This document shows positions 43,592 to 55,718 of a stretch of DNA of 64,000 nucleotides, in pieces. Each line of letters begins with the position of its first letter. Position 1 is the stretch's first letter. The position numbers and the translations under genes are program-made. The stretch is taken from positions 337,023 through 401,022 of the forward strand of contig JAKJXP020000042.1 of NCBI GenBank assembly GCA_022225965.2, in the 5' to 3' direction. The stretch comes from Diatrype stigma. Its lineage: Eukaryota > Ascomycota > Sordariomycetes > Xylariales > Diatrypaceae. Below the pieces are notes generated by a model. That model saw only the letters and a program-made list of their open reading frames with translations. It searched no databases and had not been told where the DNA came from.

Positions 43592-46500
43592 TAGGAATTC
43601 TCTCTAACGAAAACTATTAACGATTGCCCGCCTCAGGGTTCATCTATTATCATGGAGCCTCCAGGTGAACCCACGCCCTTACTTGATAGTGCGGATATAT
43701 TACCCATTTCTTAGACCGATCGAACAAGAACTACTTGGTACCAACCTAGCGTGTTTCAGGAAAGCTCGATGATGATGTCCAGGGCGACCAGCTTCGGCAG
43801 ATATGAAATCTGCTCTTTCTGCGACGGGTCATTGTTACGGTGATGGGGTTTCGGCGGCCCGGTTTCAGCCACGTCTTGTCTTCTAGAAGTTCTAACCAAA
43901 TAGTCCGCTGGAAATATATATGGGGGTTTAGCCGGGCTAGATAAGACGACGGGTTGACGGGGCGAGGAGCTAGTCAAGCCTTTACTCTAGACCGCCCTAG
44001 TTCGTCCCGGAATACCGTATTCGATATCGGACGCTGCCCCAAGCTTGAGTCTAAAGGCAAGTACCTACCGAGACACGTCGGATGCCATCGCGACAAGTCC
44101 CTCAACTTCCTGAGCTATGGTCTACTACATAATCGCCAAGCAAAGATCCTTCCAGAGATCAACATTCAAATCCTCGTCGATGGATCAACGGTGCCGTTGT
44201 TATGCCGTGATCCAGCGGATCGGTACAACAGTTGCCAAGGTTGATCAGAGATATAGTGAAGATCCATCTAGTTAGCTATGTGAGGAGTCGTACGAAGTAA
44301 ACAAGGAGGGTTCCCTGGAGACCACTGCAAGGACGGGCCACGATCAAGGCATGGCAACCATGAGTTGTCAACTGGTCCACATTCTGGAATTTTATCCATT
44401 GAGCCGGTCATCGTGCCTAGACATATATGATACCAATGTTTGGGAGGCCGGGCATATATCCGGATATCGTAGGGTTGACAACAGATCACGAAAGGGTTTA
44501 TTAAGTGACAGGAATGGTCGAATACCAGATCATGTACCCGTTATAAGCAGGGGGGCATCGGTGAATATATAGAAAACAAGATCAGAGCCGGCGAGTCACT
44601 CAAACAACCTGCATTGTCGAACTAATCGTGGAAATATAAATACTGGGAATGCAACTGATCAATACGCAGCTTTGGTAATATAGGGAAAACCACCGAAGAG
44701 AACTTTTCAAGCATTTAGTTGTTATGTAATACGAGCTCCTATAAATAGGAAGATATAGGTGGCAGCCCTCCGAGGCATGGCGGTGGGATGGACCCCCTTT
44801 ATGACGTGCTAATCAAGCTATACGAACATTATGCCAACCTCGCAGCCTCGGAGTTCTTGCGGCGTTATGCGCTCTGGTGTACAACTCGTCTAAGTAATTC
44901 ATGCCGACATTATTGTGTTGGCGATGATGCCATAGTGAAGAGACCTGATATTTGGAGCACGATGAAATCAGAAGATGACGAGTAAAAACATAAATAACCA
45001 TCGCGACTATTTGGCTCGTAAAGATTAATGTCACAAAACCGCGTGGCAAATACTGCCTGATTTTCTCTCGATCGACATCTACCTAGCTTCACTTGGGAAA
45101 GTAGCCGGATCATATCGAGATCGGGATCGAGGCGGCGAAGCTTTCTTCGAATTGGGATCACCGCAAGGCAAAAAAAGATTACCAGGCGGCCATTGCCAAC
45201 TTGCTGGGTATCTTGATCGGGAATCCTTACGATGTACGCATAGCGACGTTGATCAGATATAGCGATGTTGATCAGATATAGTGATGTTGATCAGATTCGC
45301 GTGTACATACGCAAGATAGGTGAACGGTCGTACGTACGCCACACGGGACGTTACATCTAACATGTGTCTGATGTATGACCAAGCCGTCATCGAAGAAGCA
45401 TAATTCGCAGTTTCATAGCTTCAGCCAAAGACTTCGTATATTTAGCGCATGGCTGCGGCGTAGAAACGGCTTCGTGGCTTGGATGCTTTTTTTTATTTAC
45501 CAACAGCCAAGGACTCGATGCCCGGAAGCCTCCCCGTTTTAACTAGGCATGGGAAAAACATAGTGAGCAGAACAACGCACACCTGCATAATACCTCCTTG
45601 ACGGTAACCTCCTTGACGGTAAATGTTCGGTGAGACGGTGTGATGACAGAAGCTCTGAAATTGCAGCTTACACGCAGCATTTCTACACACCCAGACCTTG
45701 AGCTTACTTGCAGGTAGGAGGGCTTAGGGTACCTACCAGAAATGGCAACTTCTTCTACGTACGTGCCACAATAACTCGTCGATGTAGTATATAGTAAGCA
45801 AAGAGAAGGCGTTTCAGGGAGCTTACAGGTCCTTAATCTTCACTGAGGATAGGTGTAGGTAGGTAGGGAGGCGCTGTAGGTAAACAAGACGGGATGCAGA
45901 AATAGGAACATCTTCTGCGGGTAGTTCCTTCATTCTTCAGCTCTTTCGCTGACTATCAACTACTTAGGTACATAGGCTCTGTGGTCCATGAGATGTCGAA
46001 TGCACGGAGATGTATGCAGGTAAAAGGCTGTGTGGCGGCTCCGTAGAAGGCACATTATTGGTGTGCCTGAATTGCAGAGCGCATTGGCCTGCATGGCTTG
46101 CAGCCAATTCCCCTGTTGATCACTGGGAGAAGGGGGAACTTCCAAAAGTGTTGCCCGCACCCCGAAATGTCGGGTATAATTCTACAACAAACCTGTTCAC
46201 AAGTGCGTGACGTGTCACCGTAGGGCATGCGAGATACAGAAGTACTTGGGGTTCCTTCACTGTGTACATTCCTGTATGTAGGGACTTGCCGTCTGTTCTC
46301 TGTGAGGTCTCGTATTGAGAAAGTACGGGAGAATGGAGACGGATGTGCTGGTGCTTTTGGTGCCTTATTAGCAAGCCAAAGGCTGGCAAGCATGCACAAA
46401 GGTGGAAAAGACCCCGCCAACACCGACACACTATGATGTTCTAGGCATGTCGAATAGGGACGCAGTTGATCAACTTCCCCGTTGGGCCGGTTTCCACGTG

Positions 46501-48471
46501 CGTGGCGGTGATTCAGACACGGCTCAGTCTCCGAACCGACCGAAGAAAAGTCCCAAGGTTCCTGAGTTCCAGGGAGGAGTCAGGGAGTTCAGGAGACTCA
46601 GCTTCAGCCTAACAGCCTCGACATCGACAACAGAACGGAGGTATGTATGAATCTGCAACTGTGATAGGATACATAGGCAGTTACAGTAACTACACTGTAG
46701 TGAGTAGATACATAGCTGCTGGGTGTGCACGTACACATCAGAGAAGCAAGCGATCTACCTGCTTCCTGCTATTTTGAGTACCAGATGAGATGAGATGCGA
46801 GGAATTCGATAGATCCTTTTTTCTTCTTCACCATCCAGGCCATTCTAGGCAGCGAGGAAACCATCCCGGGATTGCAATACCGGCACCTAGGTAATTGGCA
46901 ATGCAAAACATTTCCATTTTGTCGTGGAGCTCTAGTTCTAGGCTCGGTAGTTGTGATCGGGTTTGAAATGAGATATGTATGAAGTATGTCATGGATGGTG
47001 TCAATTCAGGCTCATTCTTCGTATAAACCCGTTGAGCTCGTATTGGATATTTCTGTATGTGAAAAACAGTGGAAATCGTCCGTCTTTTCATCTGTCTGTG
47101 CAAGCCGCGATTCTTCAACTAATATTGGCGCGCGCGGAGGGGCAGGTATGTACATACATACCTAGTAGTTAGTAGATGGGTACAATACATACTAAAGTAA
47201 GCGACTGGGCAAGATGGGCTGTCCCTATGGAGTGCATGGCCGGTACGGGTTAGCGAGTGCAAGCCTGCCAAGCGCGGAGTCGCGGACTGGGCAGACTGGG
47301 CTAAGCTTCTATCAATAGTTCAGGGCGCGTTCAGGGGAGTATTGGCTGATTGGGTGACAGCAGGCCAATGAGAGAAACTCTCTAGGCAAGCGCCTGGGGC
47401 TGGCTAATGCACGTAAAATTACAGCTTTCAGAGCTTTCGCTTCTTCAACAGTAATAACAGTAATACTGGAGGTCGTATGTAGTATGTATGTATGTACCTA
47501 AACGCAACAGTGCAAGCTTGCTGCTACCTACAGCACCACCACCACCACAGTATTCGGAGTTACCACACTACCACACTGCGTACTACAACAGCGAACCGCG
47601 CGGTCACGGCGTAGCGCAGATGAACATCGAATCGCCAATACCCATGCCAATGCCCATGCCCATGACAATGCCAATTTGCAGCTTCTCTACATACAGCACC
47701 TAGTATGGACATACCCGAATGGGCATCTCCAATTGCTCCAGTTCCCACACCGTCCGTCCCCGATCCAGCGGGTGTCCATGGTGCCTGGGCGCATGGGTAC
47801 ATGCCCGGTATGCTGGCGTTGGGCTTGGCTCGTGGGTGCGAGGGTGCGAGGTGAGAGGGCGCGAGCCTGTCAGCCTGTCTTCCTGGCTGCCTGTGGGCAC
47901 TCGGTGGGAACCCACACGCCTCCGCCCCCTTTCTCTCGTCCAATCAAGCTTCCATGGGCCCTGGCATCTGCAGCCCGTGCAAGCTTCCACTTCTACGCCA
48001 GCCCGGAAAGACTGGAAATAGCCTGCAGAGAATGCTTGAATGCTGCTTGGCTAGAATGCTTGGGTGCGAGGACGGCGGGACAGCAAGCACGAACAGACAG
48101 GGAATGTGGGATGATGGATCCCAGCAGCCCGTACTCAGGACCCTCATTATGGATCGACATGGGATCTTAGAATATCTGCCTCTGGGATAGCGCCATGGGA
48201 TACACGACGGGACCGGTGCCATCCATGTCGTCGAGGGGCTCGCTGTGTAAGCAGGCAAGATCGTCCCCTGTCGTCGATGTCTTTTTAACCACCGGCCTCT
48301 CGCCTCTGGATCTGTCTTCCCTCTCCTGGACTCTTTCCACCACACCGATTGTGCTTCAGCCAAACTCACGCAATCTTGTGAAGGATCTCCTTGATTTCCT
48401 TGTTGTCCAGTCCAACTTCAGTCATTCGCTTATTCCAATTCGGAAACTATACTTAATAAACTTAATTCAAA
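43592..48471. other. Gene-poor 4.9-kb region with possible coding relic
   Basis: No intact gene is supported. Between about 43950 and 45240 several forward frames have protein-like composition (for example 43954-44244, 44788-44985 and an unstarted frame at about 45136-45240 reading DYQAAIANLLGILIGNPYDVR). They are broken by stops, and I cannot name a family. A 19-bp tandem repeat follows. The right part (45700-48470) shows TAGGTAGG runs, an ATGCCCATGCC run (47639-47669) and the pyrimidine-rich leader of the mucin-like gene. Confidence 0.45.
45245..45297. repeat. 19-bp tandem repeat, nearly three copies
   Basis: The unit GATGTTGATCAGATATAGC occurs from 45245 (GACG variant), 45264 and 45283 (truncated by a diverged end). 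The only differences are single transitions. Each copy contains a TGATCA palindrome. Confidence 0.75.
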
Positions 48472-50940
48472 ATGGTTCGCATTCTCAAGTACGCCGGTGC
48501 CGGCGCTGCCTTTGTCTCGGCTGTCAACGCCGCCTACGAGGTTTCTCCCCCCCCTGCGCAGGAGACTCCCTACACCCCGACCAGCCCGGGCTACCCGGCT
48601 ATCCCGCCTCCCCAGACGGGATACCCGGTCGCGCCCCCTCCCGCGTCTCCCACCCCCATCGAGTCGACTTCCAAGACCGAGGCGGTCCCGTCCTCGCCAA
48701 CTGCTCCGGGATACCCCGTCTCGCCGGTCCCTCCCACGCCCTCTTCGAGCGTGATCAAGTCGACCTCCAAGACTGAGGCTGTCCCGTCCTCGCCGACTGC
48801 CCCGGGCTACCCGGTCGCGCCTCCTCCCGCGTCCAGCCCCATCAAGTCGACCTCGACTACCGAGGCTGTTCCGTCGTCCCCGACGGCTCCGGGCTACCCG
48901 ACTGCGCCGGTCCCCACGCCGTCTTCCAGCGTGATCAAGTCGACTTCCACGACCGAGGCTGTTCCGTCTTCGTCGACCACTGCTCCGGGATACCCGGTTG
49001 CGCCGCCTCCCGCGTCCAGCCCCATCAAGTCGACCTCGACCACTGAGGCCGTTCCCTCGTCTTCCACGACGGCCCCGGGCTACCCGACTGCGCCGGTCCC
49101 CACGCCGTCTTCCAGCGTGATCAAGTCGACTTCCACGACCGAGGCTGTTCCGTCTTCGTCGACCACTGCTCCAGGGTACCCGGTTTCCCCCCTGCCCTCT
49201 ACGTCGAGCGTGATCAAGTCGACCTCTACCACTGAGGCGGTCCCCTCGTCTTCCACGACGGCCCCTGGCTACCCCGTGTCGCCGGTGCCCTCCACCTCGA
49301 GTGTGATCAAGTCGACCTCGACCACTGAGGCCGTTCCCTCGTCTTCCACGACGGCCCCTGGCTACCCGACCGCTCCGGTCCCTACGCCCTCTTCGAGTGT
49401 GATCAAGTCCACCTCCACGACTGAGGCCGTCCCGTCTTCGTCTACCCACCCGGGATACTCCGTCTCGTCGTTCACCACCTCTTTCGGTACCTCGATCACT
49501 TCGGCGTTCCCCTCGACCTCGACGACTACTGAGGATGACTGCACGGAGGAGTCCTCCACTGGCTACATCACCTCTTCGGTCAGGACGAGCACCTACCCGA
49601 CCATTACTGTCACGAGCTCCACGCCTAGCTCCACCAGCCTGACCAGCGCTACCACCAGCGCCGGCTCCAGCACTTCGGTCCACTCGTACCCTACGACTGT
49701 CCCCACCTCGGCTACGTCTTTGACCTCCGCCAAGTCTTCCGGCTCCACGACCTACCCCGCCACGGTGCCCACCACCGGCCTCAGCTCCACCAGCTTGACC
49801 AGTGCCACCAGCAGCGTTCCCAGCAGCAGCACCGAGGAGTGCACCGAGTCTACCCACTCGGTGACGTCGTCTTTCTCGACCACCGCTCCTACCACTGCTC
49901 CTACGACCACCCCTACCGGTGCCACCTCGTACCCCACGACCAAGGTCCCGTCCACCAGCGCCGGTTCCTCGGTCAGCTCCGGTATCAGCTCTGGTACCAC
50001 CTCGCTCCCTACTGGTAGTGCCTCGACCACTGCTCCTGGCTACCCCACGGCCCCGCCCGCGGAGTCGACCAGCGTGGTCTCCCCGTCTTCGTCCGGACCT
50101 CTGTCCAGCTACACCACCACGGCCACCGTGACCTCGTACGAGACCTACTGCCCTGGCCCCACCACCGTCACCCACGGTGGCAGCACCTACACCGTCAGCA
50201 AGCCCACCACCCTGACCATCACCAACTGCCCCGGCGGATGCACCATCACCAAGACCGTCCACCCCTCGACTAGCACTGTCCCCACTGCTGGTTCTTCTAC
50301 CGCCCCCAAGCCTACCGGCCCGGCTGGCTACCCCACTGCCCCTATGCCCTCCGTCGGTACCTCCACTCAGGTGTCTCCTTCGGGCCCTGGCTCTGAGGTC
50401 CCCAGCGGCCCCACTGGTGGTTACCCTACCACTGAGGTCCCTACTGGTCCTGCTGGCTACCCTTCGACTGCTGTCCCCTCTGTCGGTACCTCCACCCAGG
50501 TCTCTCCCTCCGGTCCCGGCTCTGAGGTTCCCTCCGGTCCCACCGGTGGCTACCCCACTGCCCCCGTGCCCTCTGTTGGTACCTCTACTCAGGTCTCGCC
50601 TTCCGGCCCTGGCTCTGAGGTCCCCAGCGCTCCTACTGGCGGCTACCCCACCGAGGTCCCGTCTGCTTCCAGCCTGACTTCGGCGGTCCCCAGCGGCCCT
50701 GCCGGCTACCCTACCAGCGCTCCCCCGGCCTACCCCACCACGGCCGTCCCGACCACTGGTTACCCCGCGGGCCCTACCGGCACCGGCGCTGTTTCCTTCA
50801 CCACCTCTCTTTACCCCACGGGCCCTGCCCCTAGCTCGACTGGCATCAGCCCGCCGATCGTCACCGCTGGTGCTTCCAGCATCAAGGCTGGCGTCTTCGG
50901 CACGGTCTTCGCTGCTGCCGTCGCTGCTTTCTTCCTTTAA
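48472..50940 (+). CDS. Mucin-like GPI-anchored cell-wall protein with tandem repeats
   Basis: One frame from ATG 48472 (context TCAAAATGG) encodes 822 aa. Residues 1-20 are a signal peptide ending VNA. Residues about 62-335 hold nine copies of a 29-32-residue repeat centred on [13 protein letters not shown] followed by TAPGYP and a Pro-rich spacer. The middle is Ser/Thr-rich with isolated acidic Cys patches (DDCTEES, EECTES). At about residues 545-600 is a cysteine-containing segment ([15 protein letters not shown]...[13 protein letters not shown]) seen in many fungal wall proteins of the CCG-6 kind. Near residues 625-725 come three copies of [20 protein letters not shown]. The end is a hydrophobic GPI signal ([14 protein letters not shown]). 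The protein should be heavily O-glycosylated and wall-bound. Codons end strongly in C, suggesting high expression. The repeat number probably varies between strains. Confidence 0.92.
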   Translation: MVRILKYAGAGAAFVSAVNAAYEVSPPPAQETPYTPTSPGYPAIPPPQTGYPVAPPPASPTPIESTSKTEAVPSSPTAPGYPVSPVPPTPSSSVIKSTSKTEAVPSSPTAPGYPVAPPPASSPIKSTSTTEAVPSSPTAPGYPTAPVPTPSSSVIKSTSTTEAVPSSSTTAPGYPVAPPPASSPIKSTSTTEAVPSSSTTAPGYPTAPVPTPSSSVIKSTSTTEAVPSSSTTAPGYPVSPLPSTSSVIKSTSTTEAVPSSSTTAPGYPVSPVPSTSSVIKSTSTTEAVPSSSTTAPGYPTAPVPTPSSSVIKSTSTTEAVPSSSTHPGYSVSSFTTSFGTSITSAFPSTSTTTEDDCTEESSTGYITSSVRTSTYPTITVTSSTPSSTSLTSATTSAGSSTSVHSYPTTVPTSATSLTSAKSSGSTTYPATVPTTGLSSTSLTSATSSVPSSSTEECTESTHSVTSSFSTTAPTTAPTTTPTGATSYPTTKVPSTSAGSSVSSGISSGTTSLPTGSASTTAPGYPTAPPAESTSVVSPSSSGPLSSYTTTATVTSYETYCPGPTTVTHGGSTYTVSKPTTLTITNCPGGCTITKTVHPSTSTVPTAGSSTAPKPTGPAGYPTAPMPSVGTSTQVSPSGPGSEVPSGPTGGYPTTEVPTGPAGYPSTAVPSVGTSTQVSPSGPGSEVPSGPTGGYPTAPVPSVGTSTQVSPSGPGSEVPSAPTGGYPTEVPSASSLTSAVPSGPAGYPTSAPPAYPTTAVPTTGYPAGPTGTGAVSFTTSLYPTGPAPSSTGISPPIVTAGASSIKAGVFGTVFAAAVAAFFL
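48655..49475 (+). repeat. Coding tandem repeat array of the mucin-like protein
   Basis: Nine units of about 87-96 bp each begin near ATCAAGTCGACCTC and encode I-K-S-T-S-(T/K)-T-E-A-V-P-S-S. Spacers alternate between a VAPPPASSP type and a [11 protein letters not shown] type, so units appear to have duplicated in pairs. Near-identity between some units implies recent gene conversion or slippage. Confidence 0.85.
50344..50645 (+). repeat. Second coding repeat array, three units
   Basis: Three units encode [20 protein letters not shown] followed by G/A-P-T-G-G-Y-P. Silent differences between copies are frequent, so this array is older or under different constraint than the first. Confidence 0.75.
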
Positions 50941-52781
50941 ATCAGTCACTCCTTCATTTTATGAACATAAAGGATTGGTGTAAATAGAGATACGGTGAAA
51001 GCGATCATTGGATAAAGCATTTACAAACTTTTTTTCGGGGGAGGATAGATGTGGATTTTGGAGGGATTATAATCTACATAACGTGCCGGAGTTACTTCTA
51101 CGATTATGTGTTTTGTTTTTTTTACCATAGACCTTGCAAAGTCGCAGTTTTCTTGTTTTACGCGTTAATGGACTTCAATCATAGCATTCAACAACAGCAC
51201 TACACACAACCACACTCATGCCTGCTCGCCTTCCTTTCATGTTCACATCTATCTAGTTTACCTATGTACATAGCGCCAAGTATGCCCCCCTTAAGAAAGC
51301 GCTTTATTCAATGCACTTGCGGTGTTTTCCTCTGACCTTGGTGCTCCTAGTGAAAATGTCCCTGTGAAAATCCATCCTGTCTGAACAAACTTGACGGGCT
51401 GTCTTTGACTCCTGTTCTCCACGTTGATCTTGCCTGTTCCTGATTGAAGAGGCGCAGTTCTTCCGCCCCTGTACGGAGGATTCCGTCTGCGTGTAGTAAG
51501 CTGCCTATCACGTACGTATAGCGAGATTACACTCCTAAGCCCTAGCTATAGTGTTCTATATTAAGTTACATTAGCGATTCGCTTTTGCGTCAGCTATATA
51601 CTTCCCTACCAGCCCTACGTAAGTACCTACGTAAGTAGGTAGGAAAGTATATGTACGAAGTAGATCTATATGCTTGTCCGGTCCCCGGCCCCGAGCCACA
51701 CACGTTCCTGCTTACGTAGTCGTAGGCGGGTAGCAAGCAGATCACCACTTCGTACTACATAATAGGTACGCGCGGGCACCTCTACCTGCAGCGCAACCCA
51801 ACCCAACGTCGCGGTCGGGTTTCGCAAGCGCTAGTCAGGTACGCTCCGAGATCATGCTGCGCTGCGGCGGTTACATCGATACAGCGACGACTTAAGCTGT
51901 GTCGTGCCCTCTTGTTTCCCGGTTCTGTATGATTGCGATTGACAGCCACCAATCGGTCTTGTTCGGTTCGGGCTCTAACTACGCGCGGGGAATGCAACAT
52001 CACCGTAAACTTCTTTCTCCTAGCATCTGCGTTCCCTATGTATTCACTAGCGAAGTCGGCAAAGGTGCCCGATTTCTGTGTTTGCTTTGGTGCACTCCGC
52101 GGGTTTGCGGGTTTTTTGCGTTTTCCGGGGTTGGGTTCTGGGTTCCCATTTCCTACCAGTTATACCAGTAGAGTATGTCTTTGGAAATCACCGCCCCCAA
52201 TCATGAAAGTAAAGTAAGATACCAATTTGAGAGAATGCTATGCGAGCTGGCAGAAATGCGTTGGTAATCTCCCCTCCGGGGAAACAAAGCTGCTCCCGAT
52301 AAGAAGATGTGTCATAAAGGGGGCAGTGCAAAGGAGGTGTATACCAGTATTGAGCAGCTTTGCGTGGGCTAAAAAAGCAGTGAAAATCTGACGCGAATGG
52401 GATGATTAGTTGAGGATTCCGAGCGCGCTGACAGAGTTACCAAGGATGCAAGCTGGGGGGGAGGCTGACATAAGTCCGAAATTTAGAACTTAGGCACCCC
52501 TTTTCGTGACGGTGGACTACGACTACTGAGGAACATGCTTGAGATGTTCTATTTTACCTATCTCGACGGTCAAAACACTGTAACATCTTGCTAACTCACT
52601 GACAGGCGAAACAAGAACTACATCCCAGTACAATTGAAATCAATGAGTAAATCGCATGCTGTAGCCTCGTCTCCTTAACTACTGGAAATTCCACCAGTCG
52701 AGCTTAGGGATTGTCACCCATTATAAGAGGACTAACTAACTCACTAGCTATAACAACCAACGTCTTCCTGAACCAGGATCA
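50941..52781. other. Intergenic, convergent 3' flanks
   Basis: This is 1.8 kb between the mucin-like gene and the epoxide hydrolase gene end. It has T-rich stretches just after the mucin stop (51029-51125, likely 3' UTR), a TACGTAAGTACCTACGTAAGTAGGTAGG palindromic run (51617-51645) and short frames only. Confidence 0.55.
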
Positions 52782-54214
52782 TCATTTATCTAGCGACACA
52801 GCGATACCCCCTTTCCCAAACATCTCCCGCAAATCACCAACCAGCAACTCAGGCTTCTCGTATGCGGCGAAGTGGCCGCCCTCCGTGTGTCGCCTCTCGA
52901 ACTTCACCAGCCCCAGCATCCTGCCCCACGCGCTAGGCAGCACGGCGATGTCCCTGGGGAAGTGCGACAGCCCGAGCGGGACGCGGCCGCCTCCCCCCGA
53001 CAGCAGAGCCTGCGACCCGGCGTCGTGCAGGGCCTCGTAGTAGATGCGGAGGCTGGCGTCGGGCCCGGCGTCGCTGAAGGCGTAGACGCTGACCCAGGTG
53101 AGGACCTCGTCGTCGGTCCACGGGTAGCCGTCGGTCCAGTCGTGCAGCTTCTCGTAGACCCACGCGAGCAGCGCCGCGGGGCTGTCGGCGAGCGCGACCC
53201 CCGGCGTGTGCGGCTTGGTGCTCTGCAGCTGGAAGTACCCGGAGCCCTCGGCGCGGAACCACTGCGTCCGCGCGAACCCCGCCTGCTCCTCCTCCGTGTA
53301 CCACCCCAGCGCGTGCCGGAGCCACAGGAACGGCGCCGACAGGAACGATGGCGGCGGCGGTATGACGAGGTTCACGTGCGTGGCTTGCACGTGCGCCGGG
53401 TACAGCGACGCCATGGTGCGCGTGATGAGGGAGCCCCAGTCGCCGCCTTGGGTGACTAGTAGGAGAAGTCGGACGGACGACACGTGAGAAATGATTGCAC
53501 TGTACTATGAAGTTTCTTCATGCGATTGCGAGAGAGAGCAAGTGCCGAGTGATGGGGTGTATCAGGTACCTACCATATTTGTCATAACCAAGCCGCAGCA
53601 TCAGCTTGTGGCACACCTCTGCGTACTGCGCCGGTGCGAAGCCGGGCTTGGACGTGCGCTGCGAGAAGCCGTAGTTGGGTAGGGACGGAACCACCACATG
53701 GAAGGTCGGCTCGCCCTCCTTACCGCCAGAAGTCAGGAGCGGCAGGATTTTCTTGGCCTCGACGAAGCTTCCGGGCCCTTTCCGCCATGCATTAGCAAGG
53801 CCCAAGGCGTTTAGAGACTATTGGTTTGCTCCTTTTTTTCCTTTTGCTTTTCGAATACTAGAGGATAAGGAGGCGAGCAGACTCACAGCCGTGGCAGAAC
53901 AAGAGCGGGATGCTGTTCGGCTTGTCGCTCTTCTGGTGGACGAAGTGGATCCGGAGCGCATCTTCGTGTCCATCCACGGAGATCGCCGTGGTGAATTGCG
54001 GCAGCTGATTCAGCTCGGCTTCCACACGGCGCCAGTCGTACTCCTCTGACCAGTGCTTCACGAGCCGCTTGACATCATCGAGCGGTGCGCCGTACTTCCA
54101 GTCATTAGAGAGCTCGGTTTCTCCCGGAAATGTCGTCAGAGCGAGCTTCGCCTTTAATCTTTCGATGGCCGAATCGGGAACGGCGATCGTGTACGGCTCA
54201 ATTGCGGGGCTCAT
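52782..54214 (-). CDS. Epoxide hydrolase, alpha/beta-hydrolase with EHN domain
   Basis: Three exons (53887-54214, 53574-53777, 52782-53455) encode 401 aa. The N-terminal EHN domain (residues about 1-105) begins [19 protein letters not shown] and contains the [14 protein letters not shown]...YDWR signature. Splicing completes the oxyanion motif HGWPGSF (108-114) across intron 1 and VTQGGDWGS across intron 2, with nucleophile Asp183 in GGDWG. The catalytic His372 is in [12 protein letters not shown]. By family it hydrolyses epoxides to diols through an ester intermediate, in detoxification or secondary metabolism. Introns are 109 nt (GTGAGT...AAAG, branch TGCTAAT) and 118 nt (GTAGGT...CTAG). 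The start at 54214 gives the usual family length; an upstream in-frame ATG (54310) would add 32 atypical residues. Substrate is not predictable. Confidence 0.93.
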
Positions 54215-54786
54215 GATCGTAGAAACGGTAGCCGACTGAGGGGCAGCGTGTACAACGATGAGCTCAAGATATATGGAATGATTACCTGATGGTGAGTTGC
54301 AATTGACCACTTTGCCTAGGCCCTAGGTATATATATTGACACTTCAAGTCCCGTGCCCCGTTCTGAAGTCATAATCCATAATCACAAACTGTATGCCGTG
54401 CCTCTTCTATGGGTCCGTCCACTGCAAAACCAACCAGGAACAGCATAGTGTGGTCGCGAGGGGAAATATTACAATGTTCCATCGATGATCGCGTTGCTTT
54501 TGAGCAAGACCCGATCTCCCTGGAGCTTCGGGAGGCTTTGCATAAGGAAACGCGGATACCCGAAATCCGTATTCAAGTGCACATAAACCAATTCAAGTAC
54601 CAATGAATACATTGAAATCCTTGATCCACAAGTCCGGAACACCGTAGCTTGGTCAACTACCGAGGTCGAGGGCATAATCTTTATAGATGCACGGCCGGAT
54701 TCCAACCCAGTGACCTAGTCGATATAGTAGTCGCCCTAGCTTTGCGGGGGGGCTTGCCCTACTTAGGCTCATGAATCCTGCGTGAA
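54215..54786. other. Intergenic, 5' flank of epoxide hydrolase gene
   Basis: This 570-bp stretch has no gene. A TATATATA-like run at about 54328-54336 lies 115-120 bp upstream of the epoxide hydrolase start and could be its TATA element. A 65-codon forward frame has no recognisable content. Confidence 0.5.
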
Positions 54787-55114
54787 ACCTATGGCTCCCA
54801 AGACAGCAAACACGGAGGAACCCAGAAGGCGAAGAACGCCGGTCGCTGGAAGCCCCTCATTTCACAGGATATAACAATCCACGAGCCCCAGGTAACCGCT
54901 ACTGCCGACTAAGAACGTGTCGAGCACATCGAAGCGGCGCTGGGCATAGAAGACGAACGAACATGAGAATGCCCAGGGAAGCGGTGCGGGCGTTGCCGAC
55001 GTGCCAGACCGCCCACGTCTCGGGCACGTCAGCAATGCGCTCCGGCAGGCCGTAGTGCAGTAGGATGCTGCGGGTGTCGCCGCTAACCAGGGGCCAGATG
55101 ATACCCCGGCACTT
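54787..55114 (-). pseudogene. Relic of a small membrane protein (DUF4267-like)
   Basis: Read leftward, one frame gives IIWPLVSGDTRSILLHYGLP then PETWAVWHVGNARTASLGIL. After a +1 shift at about 54955-54961 (an ACGA duplication) another frame gives FVFYAQRRFDVLDTFLVG then SGYLGLVDCYIL, TGA (54862-54864), and NEGLPATGVLRLLGSSVFAVLGAIG. Together these resemble the end of a roughly 130-170-aa fungal integral membrane protein of the DUF4267 kind, with small-residue helices. The TGA stands where TGG (Trp) would be expected. No start or complete N-terminus is visible. The family name is from memory and moderate at best. The broken reading frame itself is clear. Confidence 0.55.
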
Positions 55115-55718
55115 GGGCAGATGTCGGCATCGAAAGCCTTTGAGCAGAATGGATGGAGACGTGTTGTTAGTGACGCGCTTATTCGGATGTCCGATTCGTG
55201 ATAAAATGTTTGGCTGGGAGTTTGGTTCTGGATGTTTTTTGCCAGGTTAAGTGAAATAATCTCAAGGACAGTTGTAGTTATACCATAGGATAATGTGGCG
55301 GGTCAGAAGTAAGGGGTAAACGGGGCTAGTCCACCTGTACTTTAATACGATCTACCCCTCACTCTTCTACAGCTTCTTTCCCCCCTTTTGCTGCCTCAGA
55401 GCTCTAGCAAAGCGTTTGTAATGTCAGCATTATCTATTGATTGCCATAGACAAGTTTAGTCAACAGCTTTGAATCGCGGAATATGTTGGCTGGGATCTTA
55501 TGCGATATATACGGTATGTATATATGCACATCATGTAAAAGACCTTGATACAAGAGATCAATAAGGGAAACGGGCCCATTCGCTATAGTCAGGTCTTCTC
55601 ATAGTACAAAAACAACAATGGCGACGAAACTCGATCAGCCTAGAACCATGGCAATTGGAATACGGAATTCAAGAAAAGCACCTAGAACGCTAAAGTGAAA
55701 AATGGAATTGCCAGCAAT
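55115..55718. other. Intergenic, nothing recognised
   Basis: This is 600 bp of AT-richer DNA between the small-membrane-protein relic and the end of the GNAT gene. I see only short frames and no motif of note. Confidence 0.5.
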
